A stretch of DNA of 20,319 nucleotides from Heyndrickxia sporothermodurans (GCF_016785185.1 NZ_JAEKDY010000061.1), one strand, 5' to 3'; shown: positions 7,821 to 15,052, counted from the stretch's first letter. Translations and numbers: made by a program. The notes: generated by a model not told the origin, from the letters alone.

Positions 7821-7868
7821 GGGGTAACGTATTCTAGTTTCGTTTATAGAAACTAAAAGGTATACCCC
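7821..7868 (-). terminator. Large hairpin between aldehyde dehydrogenase and dehydratase
   Basis: GGGGTA (7821-7826) pairs with TACCCC (7863-7868), and inside it TAGTTTC (7835-7841) pairs with GAAACTA (7849-7855), with an imperfect middle. On the minus strand it follows the aldehyde dehydrogenase stop by about 40 bases and is followed by a modest T-rich stretch. It could be a terminator or an attenuator controlling read-through into the dehydratase gene. Confidence 0.45.
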
Positions 7869-7906
7869 ACTACTATTCAATTTCTTAGAATGATTAAAAA
7901 GTGAAG

Positions 7907-8545
7907 TTACGGTTTCACAAAGACAGTTTTAATAGAAGTGAAAAATTCAATTGCAGCTTGTCCCTGCTCACGAGAATGAGAGCTAGATTGTTTCATTCCT
8001 CCGAATGGGGCTTGTAATTCTACTCCGGCAGATTCTGCATTAATGCGTACGAGACCGGCATCCATCTCATTTACGAATGACAGCATACGACCAATTGATT
8101 TCGTAAAAATGGAAGCACTCAGCCCAAACTTTACATCATTTGCAATATTCAATGCTTCTTCTAACGTTTCAACTTTTATAAGGGCAAGTACAGGACCGAA
8201 AATTTCCTCCTGAGCGATCGTCATTCCACTAGTCACGTTTTCAAATATAGTAGGTTCCATATAGAAACCATTAGCTAAGTTCCCTTCATCTATGCGTTTA
8301 CCACCATAAACTAATGAAGCGCCTTCTTCTATACCTTTTTCCACGTAAGAAAGTACCTTGTTAAGCTGGTCTTCACTTGCACACGGCCCCATCCAGACAT
8401 CCTTTTCGAGACCATTTCCAACTTTTATTTCTTTCACCTTTTCAATCAGCTTGTCTTTAAACTCTTCGTAAATTTCCCTTTGTATAATTACACGACTGGT
8501 AGCTGTACATTTTTGACCGGTGGAACGCAAACCACCACTAATTTG
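7907..8545 (-). pseudogene. Aldehyde dehydrogenase, C-terminal remnant (2-oxoglutarate-semialdehyde type)
   Basis: The visible 207 to 212 residues are the C-terminal two fifths of an NAD(P)-dependent aldehyde dehydrogenase, normally about 480-490 residues. They begin just before the catalytic cysteine (SGGLRSTGQKCTATSR), include the conserved EEIFGPVLALIKV and NDVKFGLSASIFT, and end REQGQAAIEFFTSIKTVFVKP. The AGVELQAPFGGMKQSSS stretch resembles the Bacillus 2-oxoglutarate-semialdehyde (2,5-dioxopentanoate) dehydrogenases of the YcbD/GucD type. That activity is the last step of the Weimberg-type route, which fits the dehydratase downstream. The N-terminal cofactor-binding part is missing. The homology stops near 8545, 20 bases before the start of the oppositely oriented xylanase gene. 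Without the Rossmann half it cannot be active. Confidence 0.8.
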
Positions 8546-8563
8546 TAAGAAGGGATTAAAGTT

Positions 8564-11506
8564 ATGAAAGGAATGATTTTTTTGAAGAAAAAAGCTAGAA
8601 ACCTACTGACATATTTTTTAGCGTTGGTTTTTACCCTGAGTTCTTTTCCCGCTACCACATTGCCTGTCACCAATGCTTCAGCGGCAGAGGTTGTCAATGG
8701 GAAGGCTCCTGGCACTACAACTCCGAGAACTTCAGCGAAAGAGGTTGTGTCGCTGAAAGAAGTCTACAAGGACTATTTTCTTATCGGCAATACTGTTAGC
8801 CCGGCCGACTTAACCAATAAAGATAAGTATGACTTTATGAAGTACCACTATAATGCGCTGACACCTGAAAACGTTACGAAGCCGGACTCCATATGGCCCG
8901 ACCCAACTCGCGATCCTTCATTCACATCAGCCGACAACATGTTAACTCAAGTCAAAGGCGACGGTTTCTATACGATTGGACACACGCTGGCTTGGCATAA
9001 TCAGTCAGCTGGCTGGCCGCCGAGTGGTCAAAAATATACCGAGGCAAGGGCCAGCTTGAAAAGGTATATTTCTACAATCGCCGGGCACTATAGTCAACGT
9101 CCTTATAAGCTCGACGCCTGGGACGTTGTTAACGAGGCAATGAGGGATAATCCGGATAATCCGACCGACTGGCGGAACGCGCTTCGCTCCGGAAATAATC
9201 CTACAGAACGGCCATCCAAATGGTTTGAAGCTTATGCTAACGGAGGAAACGGGTGGGATTATATCTATGATGCCTTCTTGTTTGCGCGTGAGGCTGCTCC
9301 GGACGCAACTCTGTATTACAATGACTTTAATGACGAGGAACTCCCCAACAAAGCAATCGCGATTTCCTCAATGATCAAGGAGCTCAACGAAAGATACGCG
9401 AATGAACACCCTAAAGCAAACGGCAGGAAACTGATTGAGGGCATCGGGATACAGGGGCATTATAACCTCCGACTCAAAGTAGATAATTTAGAGAAAGTTT
9501 TAAAGATATATAGTGAAACTGGGTGTGAGATTAGCATAACCGAACTCGACGTGCAATTCAACGGCACTTCAGCCGATCTTCCCCCTACCGAGGCGCAATT
9601 GAAAGAACAGGCGGAATTGTACGCCAAGCTGTTCATGCTATATAAGAAGTACTCCGATAATATTGAACGCGTTACATTCTGGGGCGTGGCTGATAACAAC
9701 AGCTGGCGCGGGACGGGTTACCCGCTGCTATTCGACTCCAATCGTGCACCAAAAGAAGCATATTGGGCCATAATAAATCCAGAGGCCTATCTCGGGCTCA
9801 ATGATTTGCCGCCAAAGCTCACGTCGTTTAACTTCGGCAGTGATGTTTTCAATGTCGCGGGCAAAGCCGAATTTGATGTTAACGTGCCAAAGGACGTATC
9901 AAACATTGACTTCTCTGCAGCGAACGTCACACACCAATACCCCGACGATGATGTTGACGTCAGCGTTAAGCTCAACCCGGCTAGCGGCACGGTGAGCGCA
10001 GGGAAGCGAGCCGTGGCGACGGTAAAAATCGCCTGGAAGGAGTCCCCGAATATATCGACGACGTATAAGATAAACTTCGGGCATATGACCGCCGAATGGG
10101 AGAAAGACCAAAACTATAAGGATACGGGCTACCGCTCATCCCTCAATATCCGTTTCAGCGACGGTAAAGCCCAATTCAAACTGTTTCAGGAGTTCTATAA
10201 TAAGACTGACGGTAAACTGGAAATGCTCAACAGTAAGGAATTCAAGCCCTTACCTAAACATACAAGTGGCACGCTCACTATTAATACAGATAGTAGTATA
10301 GACGATGGTCATTTGAAAATTTTGAAGTTAAAGAAATCTGCGTGGAATCAGAACTGGACTCCGATTAATCCGGCGCGTGTTACAGACTTCACTGCTCAGG
10401 AAAATTTTTGGAGATTGGCCAAAAAAATTGAATCCGGTAAGACTTATATTGTTGTCTCTGCCAGCTCTGGCTTGGCTCTGACCAATAGGAACGTGGCATC
10501 CGTCCCGGAGACCGGCGGTGTAACAAACGCCAAACGAGGGCTTGCGGGTACGCCTGTAACCATAGCTGACAAAATTATTGTAGCCCCGCAGCTGATTCAG
10601 GACAATATGAGATTTATCTTTAATGAGAGCACCAGCCCCGATCCAGGACCATACACAAGCGCAAACGGTTACACTGGATACACAATGTTAAGTCTTGTTC
10701 ACGGCGGCCTTGTTGCTCCCTCTATTATGTGGCGGGATTTGAGCAGCGACAAGACGGCCCCATTACGCACAGACACAACTATTGGAGATAGTGCATTAGA
10801 TCGAGCAGTATGGTTTAACACGAGTATAGACCCCGATACCGGCGAGACGACGCTATTTTCTCATACAGGTTCAAGCAATTACACTTATGCGCTGCACGGA
10901 AGCGAAAATGGTTTCGTCGGCCAAGGAGGCACGGGTCCCCTGAAGGAATATGCAGCCGCTAGCCGTGTTAAGCTGTTTGAGTACGTGTCCGACTATAAAT
11001 ACGAAGACATAACGAGTCTGGGTGCGGAAATAAGACTCGACCCGATGAAGCGTATCGTGAGTAAGCGTGACACCAGTATCCCCTTAACGGCGGATGTCCC
11101 TAACGGTTCCAAAGCGGTGTTGAAAAAGGACGGCGTTTCAGTGGCTTCAGCGACATTCACAAACGGCAAAACGATGATCAGCATTAAAGGCAGCGATGTT
11201 GACACCGGCGCGAATTATGCAGTCGTAGTGTATGACGGTTCCGATATACTTGGCGTGAGAATTCTCCCGGTAATCACTGTCGCCAGCGCGACGCCGACGG
11301 CAAAGGTAGAGAGACTCAATGGTAATCAAAACAGACTGATAATTACCGTTAAGGAAGTATACTCCGATGATTCGACGGAGGATTTCACTGAAGAGGTATT
11401 AATCAGGAACAACTCGGCAGACGTTTATCAGGTGGGACCATATAAGGTTTATGTGGACACTAAGGGCAACAACAAGATTCGTAAATGCTATATTGTGAAC
11501 GAGTAG
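8564..11506 (+). CDS. Secreted GH10 endo-1,4-beta-xylanase with large C-terminal region
   Basis: The 980-residue protein has a Sec signal peptide (KKK, then a hydrophobic core, likely cleavage near NASA-A at 40-41). A GH10 domain follows at about residues 64-410, cutting internal beta-1,4-xylan bonds outside the cell. The acid/base is Glu191 in DVVNEAM and the nucleophile Glu327 in SITELDVQ; HTLAWHNQ and TFWGVADNNSW are also typical. After residue 414 come a beta-rich, Ig-like stretch (to about 515), a second module (518-605), an unassigned block (about 620-805, with GKTYIVVSASSGLAL and later VKLFEY) and a C-terminal part (816-980). No SLH domain or LPXTG anchor is seen. GAAGGG precedes the ATG. 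GC content and codon use are clearly higher than in the neighbours, and the upstream gap is only about 20 bases past a broken gene, so horizontal acquisition is likely and the promoter is unclear. Confidence 0.9.
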   Translation: MKGMIFLKKKARNLLTYFLALVFTLSSFPATTLPVTNASAAEVVNGKAPGTTTPRTSAKEVVSLKEVYKDYFLIGNTVSPADLTNKDKYDFMKYHYNALTPENVTKPDSIWPDPTRDPSFTSADNMLTQVKGDGFYTIGHTLAWHNQSAGWPPSGQKYTEARASLKRYISTIAGHYSQRPYKLDAWDVVNEAMRDNPDNPTDWRNALRSGNNPTERPSKWFEAYANGGNGWDYIYDAFLFAREAAPDATLYYNDFNDEELPNKAIAISSMIKELNERYANEHPKANGRKLIEGIGIQGHYNLRLKVDNLEKVLKIYSETGCEISITELDVQFNGTSADLPPTEAQLKEQAELYAKLFMLYKKYSDNIERVTFWGVADNNSWRGTGYPLLFDSNRAPKEAYWAIINPEAYLGLNDLPPKLTSFNFGSDVFNVAGKAEFDVNVPKDVSNIDFSAANVTHQYPDDDVDVSVKLNPASGTVSAGKRAVATVKIAWKESPNISTTYKINFGHMTAEWEKDQNYKDTGYRSSLNIRFSDGKAQFKLFQEFYNKTDGKLEMLNSKEFKPLPKHTSGTLTINTDSSIDDGHLKILKLKKSAWNQNWTPINPARVTDFTAQENFWRLAKKIESGKTYIVVSASSGLALTNRNVASVPETGGVTNAKRGLAGTPVTIADKIIVAPQLIQDNMRFIFNESTSPDPGPYTSANGYTGYTMLSLVHGGLVAPSIMWRDLSSDKTAPLRTDTTIGDSALDRAVWFNTSIDPDTGETTLFSHTGSSNYTYALHGSENGFVGQGGTGPLKEYAAASRVKLFEYVSDYKYEDITSLGAEIRLDPMKRIVSKRDTSIPLTADVPNGSKAVLKKDGVSVASATFTNGKTMISIKGSDVDTGANYAVVVYDGSDILGVRILPVITVASATPTAKVERLNGNQNRLIITVKEVYSDDSTEDFTEEVLIRNNSADVYQVGPYKVYVDTKGNNKIRKCYIVNE

Positions 11507-11578
11507 CAGCAAGAAGCTGAACAGAGAGAGGCAGCACTGAAAACTAATGCGCAGCAGCCAATTGAAAGTCCACATTAA
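11507..11578 (+). other. Short in-frame coding remnant after the xylanase stop
   Basis: After the TAG at 11504-11506 the same frame stays open for 23 codons (QQEAEQREAALKTNAQQPIE, then SPH) to TAA. Its composition is unlike the xylanase end and looks like the C-terminus of another protein. It may be the tail of a gene cut when the xylanase DNA entered, or a rare read-through tail. I cannot name the family. Confidence 0.35.
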
Positions 11579-11596
11579 AATTGACTTTCTTTTATT
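11564..11596 (+). terminator. Weak terminator after the remnant
   Basis: GAAAGTC (11564-11570) pairs with GACTTTC (11583-11589), followed by TTTTATT. The stem has 7 base pairs with a 12-base loop that holds the TAA of the remnant frame. Confidence 0.4.
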
Positions 11597-11670
11597 GGCG
11601 AACTTTCTTTCAAAGGATTTTAAAAAAACATTGGTGTTATTCAATCAACGCCAAAAGTTTATTGTTAGCA

Positions 11671-11710
11671 AAAAATAAAAGTAGTCTTATGGGCTACTTT
11701 TATTTTTCTT
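11671..11710. terminator. Strong bidirectional terminator
   Basis: AAAAATAAAAGTAG (11671-11684) pairs perfectly over 14 bases with CTACTTTTATTTTT (11694-11707) around a 9-base loop. The T-rich right arm gives a U tract on the plus strand, and the A-rich left arm does the same on the minus strand. It is the likely end of transcription from the xylanase region. Confidence 0.75.
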
Positions 11711-12080
11711 GCGTACATCCCGGTCTCGACAATCTTTGCAACGAGGCATACGCAACAACTGCTCATGTATTATTGCATAAACATTTTTCCGAATAACATA
11801 TACCATCTTGAAGATGAAGATATCATCATTTTCTACAATATTAAAAACGATGACATCCATCTATATGATGTGTTCAGTAAAGAAAAAGTTCGCTTTGAAA
11901 AAATTATAGATTATCTCGCAACCAATAATGCACAAAAAGTTGTTTTTCATTACACTCGATTACAAAGGATTTGAATTTGAAATAGAACTTTTTCACGATG
12001 AGACTGTATTATATATTAAGAAAAAGAATGATGCGGTCATGCCTACTCAATTTAAACACCAAATTACTGCTCATGCATAA
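11711..12080 (+). pseudogene. GNAT-family acetyltransferase, C-terminal part, frameshifted
   Basis: From about 11711 the frame reads YIPVSTIFATRHTQQLLMYY and continues through INIFPNNIYHLEDED and DIHLYDVFSKEKV to KVVFHYT. A small indel near 11955 then moves it to the frame DYKGFEFEIELFHDETVLYI, ending QFKHQITAHA before TAA at 12078. This pattern fits the C-terminal half of a Bacillus GNAT-type acetyltransferase whose N-terminus would look like the piece at 14843. The 5' part, including the acetyl-CoA site, is missing and the terminator lies directly before it. It is non-functional as it stands. The family call rests on remembered resemblance and should be checked by search. Confidence 0.55.
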
Positions 12081-12109
12081 AAACAAAGATGTTTATAAGG
12101 ATTGTGGTA

Positions 12110-12391
12110 TTGTTCAACGAGTAGGCAAACAATGATTGGATTAATATGTTTAATTGATCATTCAAACACCCAAATTTTATTGTTTGAATCATTAATTTCT
12201 AAGCTTAACGAACTCGCCCACTACTTTTCACTTCAAAAAATTGGTTTATTTTCACAATGTAAATCTCCATTTTTCTCCCATTTGTGTTCAAATACCCTAA
12301 AACCTTCCTACTATTCAATTTATGCCTAATTCTTCTTCAATCTCTCGTTTCAATGCGTCTTTAGCACTTTCACCAAGTTTCACTCTATAAG
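12110..12391 (-). pseudogene. Nudix hydrolase fragment, degenerate
   Basis: On the minus strand from about 12391, RVKLGESAKDALKREIEEEL gives the core of the Nudix box (G-x5-E-x7-RE-x2-EE-x-G), lacking only its first glycine. The frame stops at 12317-12315. Other frames then carry VFEHKWEKNGDLHCE (about 12296-12252) and INQFFEV, which fit the EHxW region that follows in many Nudix proteins. Further downstream only scraps such as EINDSNNKIWVFE are seen. At least three frame changes are needed, and the N-terminus is replaced by a DinB fragment, so it is a remnant. The left boundary is approximate. Confidence 0.6.
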
Positions 12392-12556
12392 GAGATGCAG
12401 CACTATCTCAGCAATGCTGTTACTATTTTCATTAGGTTTCCATAGTACTTCTTCTTCTGACAAATTTTCTACTGAATCAGAAAATGGGAGATACCAGCAA
12501 GGGGCATTAGCATTTGCGAACAACTGATCGGATAAAAGAAATTTAGCATGAATCAT
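12380..12556 (-). pseudogene. DinB-family protein, N-terminal fragment fused to Nudix remnant
   Basis: An ATG at 12556, preceded by AAGGGGGA, opens 58 codons that start MIHAKFLLSDQLFANANAP and run through WYLPFSDSVENLSEEE to NSIAEIVLHLL. This is the first helix region of DinB/YfiT-like four-helix proteins, where the next residues are usually YWN. Instead the frame reads IE and stops, and the bases just there begin the Nudix fragment in another frame. A deletion has therefore joined two neighbouring genes inside HLL. About 100 residues of DinB, with most of its metal ligands, are lost. Confidence 0.65.
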
Positions 12557-12623
12557 ACTTTTTCCCCCTTCATATCATTCATTTGGATTTAATTGCAATA
12601 ATTCAAAAGGCAATCAAAATCAT

Positions 12624-12734
12624 TACTAGCCTCCTTATTAGGAGTATGTTCTATCGAATTTACCTCTAGATTATCACTACTCTAATTCTTTATGGATATT
12701 CCTTTTTCCCGGAAAATACTTTGAAAAGTGGTTG
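12624..12734 (-). repeat. Intergenic module, copy 2 (upstream of the DinB fragment)
   Basis: This is the partner of 3684-3794, with the same blocks in the same order and the same orientation relative to the gene that follows. It lies 68 bases before the DinB start. After it, TAGCTCAAAA here also matches copy 1 after a gap of about 30 bases. Confidence 0.7.
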
Positions 12735-12757
12735 TAGCTCAAAATTAAGCTCCATTC

Positions 12758-12797
12758 ATGAAAGAAAAGGCACATGTCTTTTTTAAGAAATGTGCCT
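12758..12797 (-). terminator. Terminator of the ArsR operon
   Basis: AGGCACATGTCTT (12768-12780) pairs with AAGAAATGTGCCT (12785-12797) at 12 of 13 positions around TTTT. On the minus strand the stem is followed by TTTTCTTTC. It lies 11 bases past the hydrolase stop. Confidence 0.8.
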
Positions 12798-12807
12798 AAA
12801 TGGATAC

Positions 12808-13626
12808 TTAATTTAGATTTTGATGAAGATTTAGATAGAAATTCGCCATTTCATTGGCTAACACATCTGGAGCCATCATAACGGCCGAATGATCTTGACC
12901 TGAAAGCAATTGGTATTTTGCTTGATGCAACAGACCGACCAGTGACTTTGCATCTTCATGAAAATAAGGTTCACTATTTTCTCCAACCATAACGCATGTT
13001 GGGACAGTCACTTCCCATCGATCAACTGGTAATGACTTACCAGACTGAGTTTCACCCATAATCATTCCATCATAAACAAGAGTATGTGCCATCTCTTCCA
13101 TTGACTTCCATGAAGGATCAGCTTTCATATACTCTAAATATTCAGCTGGAATGCCGAGCGCTTCTCTCATATAGTACTCAACAGCTTCATTTCGTTTTCC
13201 TTCACTAATCAAATTGTTCAATTGCTGAACATAATTTGCTGGTACTCGCGGACGGCTTTCATCAATAATAAAAGGAGGCTCATACATAAATAGCTTCGTG
13301 ACTTTATCTTTAAGTAGATTTGCTGCTTCAAGTGCTAACACGGCACCAGAAGAACTTCCAAACAAAAAGCTGTTGCCACCAGCCTCATTTATAAGGGCCT
13401 CGATGTCTTCCACTTCACGTTCAACTGCATAATTTGAAGAATCGGTGCTTTGACCTCTCCCGCGACGATCATAATTATAAACAGTAAAATGATTTGCAAG
13501 CTGTTCTGCTAATTGCTCAGCATCTTTATGATCAGCTGCGGCAGATGCTACTAGAATTAGCGATGGTCCAGTTCCTTGTTTTTTGTAAGCAATTTTTGTT
13601 CCATCTTTCGAAATTAATGAGTTCAT
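12808..13626 (-). CDS. Alpha/beta hydrolase
   Basis: The 272-residue protein has the alpha/beta-hydrolase fold. It opens with MNSLISKDGTKIAYKKQG, the usual start of this family, followed by YNYDRRGRGQS near residue 50, the nucleophile elbow GSSSG with Ser92, and a C-terminal GQDHSAV with His246 as the likely catalytic histidine. No signal peptide is present, so it acts in the cytoplasm. Its ATG overlaps the stop of the SRPBCC gene by four bases (ATGA type), so translation is coupled and the two are in one operon with the ArsR regulator. Similar trios are common in Bacillaceae, but the substrate is not known. Ester hydrolysis is the safest description. Confidence 0.85.
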   Translation of the reverse strand: MNSLISKDGTKIAYKKQGTGPSLILVASAAADHKDAEQLAEQLANHFTVYNYDRRGRGQSTDSSNYAVEREVEDIEALINEAGGNSFLFGSSSGAVLALEAANLLKDKVTKLFMYEPPFIIDESRPRVPANYVQQLNNLISEGKRNEAVEYYMREALGIPAEYLEYMKADPSWKSMEEMAHTLVYDGMIMGETQSGKSLPVDRWEVTVPTCVMVGENSEPYFHEDAKSLVGLLHQAKYQLLSGQDHSAVMMAPDVLANEMANFYLNLHQNLN

Positions 13627-14132
13627 GATTTCCCTCCAATTTTTGAAATAAAATACTCTTCTAATCGATTAAAGGCATCTGTAAATCCTTGCACCATTCC
13701 CATTTCGTCAGCTTTATTTAGCTCTTCGATGCTATTGAAACGCGTAATTATCCTGAGTTTAGAACCATCCATTACCTCTTCAAAGGTTACGGTGGTGTAC
13801 ATTTCACTGTTTTCTACAAGGGTCCAATTCTTATCAGTAAAATTGTCTATGTAGACAAGTCTTAATGTTTCTACAACTTCTTGATAAACAGCTTTACAGT
13901 AGGCTTCTTGTACATCACCATTAACCGGACGTAAACTGTAGCGCCAAATGCCACCAGGTCTAACATCCATCTCGTATACAGTTGCGGTCCAATATTTTGG
14001 ACCCCACCAACGGGTAATATGTTCTGGTTTCGTCCATCCCTCCCATGCATAGATAAGGGGGATGGCGACTGTGCGTTCAATTGTAAGCTCTCGACGCACA
14101 TGATCTTTGAAAATTTCCACTTTTCTACTCAT
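13623..14132 (-). CDS. SRPBCC (AHSA1-type) ligand-binding domain protein
   Basis: The 169-residue protein is a single START/Bet v 1-like domain of the AHSA1 (Aha1 C-terminal) group. It has the family's early pattern IERTVAIPLIYAWEGWTKPE, then WWGPKYWT and MDVRPGGIWRYSL, and near the end GFTDAFNRLEEYF. Such domains form a deep hydrophobic pocket and are often encoded next to ArsR regulators. AAGGAT lies before the ATG at 14132. The gene is 73 bases downstream of the ArsR gene and overlaps the hydrolase start. The ligand is unknown. A role in sensing or handling the small molecule that the operon responds to is a reasonable inference. Confidence 0.85.
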   Translation of the reverse strand: MSRKVEIFKDHVRRELTIERTVAIPLIYAWEGWTKPEHITRWWGPKYWTATVYEMDVRPGGIWRYSLRPVNGDVQEAYCKAVYQEVVETLRLVYIDNFTDKNWTLVENSEMYTTVTFEEVMDGSKLRIITRFNSIEELNKADEMGMVQGFTDAFNRLEEYFISKIGGKS

Positions 14133-14205
14133 TTTAATTCATCCTTGTCAGTGTGTTAGCCTTAGCCCACATTTTTCTACTATTTCGGCAAGTTAGATGT
14201 TAATA

Positions 14206-14541
14206 CTATTTATCCTCCTTTCGCATAATTTCAAGCATATAGTCCTCAAAGTTATCTAAGCGTTCCTCCCATAAAATACTAAAAGAATCGAACCATGCAT
14301 CTAAATCCTGAAACGGTTGAGCTTCGAGGCTATATATTCGCATCTGTCCCTTAGAATGAGACCGTACCAATCCAGTCTCGCTTAAGATACGTAAATGCCG
14401 AGATACTTGTGGTTGACCAATGTTGAGGGCCCTAACTATTTCACTTACAGAAAGAGGGCCTTTTTTCAAAAGTTCCACAATATTAAAACGATTGGGCTCT
14501 GAGATTGTCTGTAATGTTAATTGCAAGGTAGCTGTATTCAT
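14206..14541 (-). CDS. ArsR-family winged-helix repressor
   Basis: The 111-residue protein is a winged-helix regulator of the ArsR family. It has SEPNRFNIVELLKKGPLSV leading into a helix-turn-helix whose recognition helix is in QPQVSRHLRIL (residues 43-53), then the wing RSHSKGQMRIYSL. It contains no cysteine, so it cannot use the CVC metal site of classic ArsR/SmtB sensors and probably responds to an organic ligand or a partner protein. It is the first gene of the three-gene operon and very likely represses it through the perfect inverted repeat just upstream. The ATG at 14541 has only AGGTG at 12 bases as a possible ribosome binding site. Confidence 0.85.
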   Translation of the reverse strand: MNTATLQLTLQTISEPNRFNIVELLKKGPLSVSEIVRALNIGQPQVSRHLRILSETGLVRSHSKGQMRIYSLEAQPFQDLDAWFDSFSILWEERLDNFEDYMLEIMRKEDK

Positions 14542-14547
14542 ATTTCA

Positions 14548-14577
14548 AATATACACCTAAACATATATACGTGACAA
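14548..14577 (-). promoter_or_regulatory. Predicted promoter of the ArsR operon
   Basis: On the minus strand, -35 TTGTCA (14577-14572) and -10 TATATT (14553-14548) are separated by 18 bases. The expected transcript start would fall at about 14541, the A of the ArsR start codon. The inverted-repeat operator overlaps the -35 and the spacer. Confidence 0.5.
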
Positions 14578-14588
14578 CGTATATATGT
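14561..14588. promoter_or_regulatory. Operator: perfect 12-2-12-type inverted repeat (4-base spacer)
   Basis: ACATATATACGT (14561-14572) and ACGTATATATGT (14577-14588) are exact reverse complements separated by GACA. This is the size and layout of ArsR-family operators, and it covers the predicted -35 box of the operon, 20 bases before the regulator's start. It is the likely binding site for autorepression. Confidence 0.75.
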
Positions 14589-14842
14589 TGTATTTTTTAT
14601 TTTCACTTAAATATTCGTTTTACATCCACTTGACCCTTTACTTTAGGTGCAACAATTCACGATCTCCGTTCTAACATACAAATCCAATTTCCTTTAAAGT
14701 TTTTATTCCATTAAATGGCCCGATTCAGTTTATTAGAATCTATTACTTATCATAAAAGGAGATTCCAGATAACTAACGAATATTAGAAAGGTGACCCTAG
14801 AAAAAGTAAAAACATCATAATAAGAAAGGAAAAACAGCCTCA
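14589..14842. other. Intergenic stretch without a gene
   Basis: No coding frame is visible here. The only recognised element is the short dispersed repeat at 14705-14725. An AAAGGA at 14826-14831 precedes the GNAT remnant start. Confidence 0.5.
14705..14725. repeat. Short dispersed repeat, copy 2
   Basis: The 21 bases match 3843-3863 at 20 positions. Here the larger 110-base module is absent, so this is at most a fragment of the element. Confidence 0.55.
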
Positions 14843-15031
14843 ATGAGTTCATATAAGTTAATCAAGAATTATTAAGATAATTGTGAATTACGAAAGAGCT
14901 TTAATGAACTTGCCTATAACACATTTGGAATTAGCTTTGAAACGTGGTATTTAAACAATTTTTGGAAAGAAAGATATCAACCTTATTCATTCGTAGAGGG
15001 TAACAGTGTGATTGCCAATGTTTCAGTGTAG
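14843..15031 (+). pseudogene. GNAT-family acetyltransferase, N-terminal part, with in-frame stop
   Basis: From the ATG at 14843 the frame reads MSSYKLIKNY, meets a TAA at 14873-14875, and continues in the same frame as DNCELRKSFNELAYNTFGIS, then WKERYQPYSFVEGNSVIANV before TAG at 15029. This is the N-terminal region of a Bacillus GNAT acetyltransferase; the VIANVSV strand normally leads into the acetyl-CoA binding core, which is lost here. The in-frame stop and the truncation make it non-functional. The C-terminal piece at 11711-12080 appears to come from the same family, but lies upstream of this piece rather than downstream. Confidence 0.6.
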
Positions 15032-15052
15032 GTAAAGAGAAATATAAACGAT

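Noticed and set aside
8488..8715. 75-codon minus-strand frame across the xylanase start
   Set aside because: It overlaps the signal peptide region on the opposite strand and spans the junction; it is a shadow frame.
9787..10111. Several frames antisense to the xylanase
   Set aside because: They arise from the higher GC of this gene and have no start signals or recognisable domains.
12102..12329. 75-codon plus-strand open frame
   Set aside because: It is the complement of the degenerate Nudix fragment, has no ribosome binding site, and its translation lacks protein-like character.
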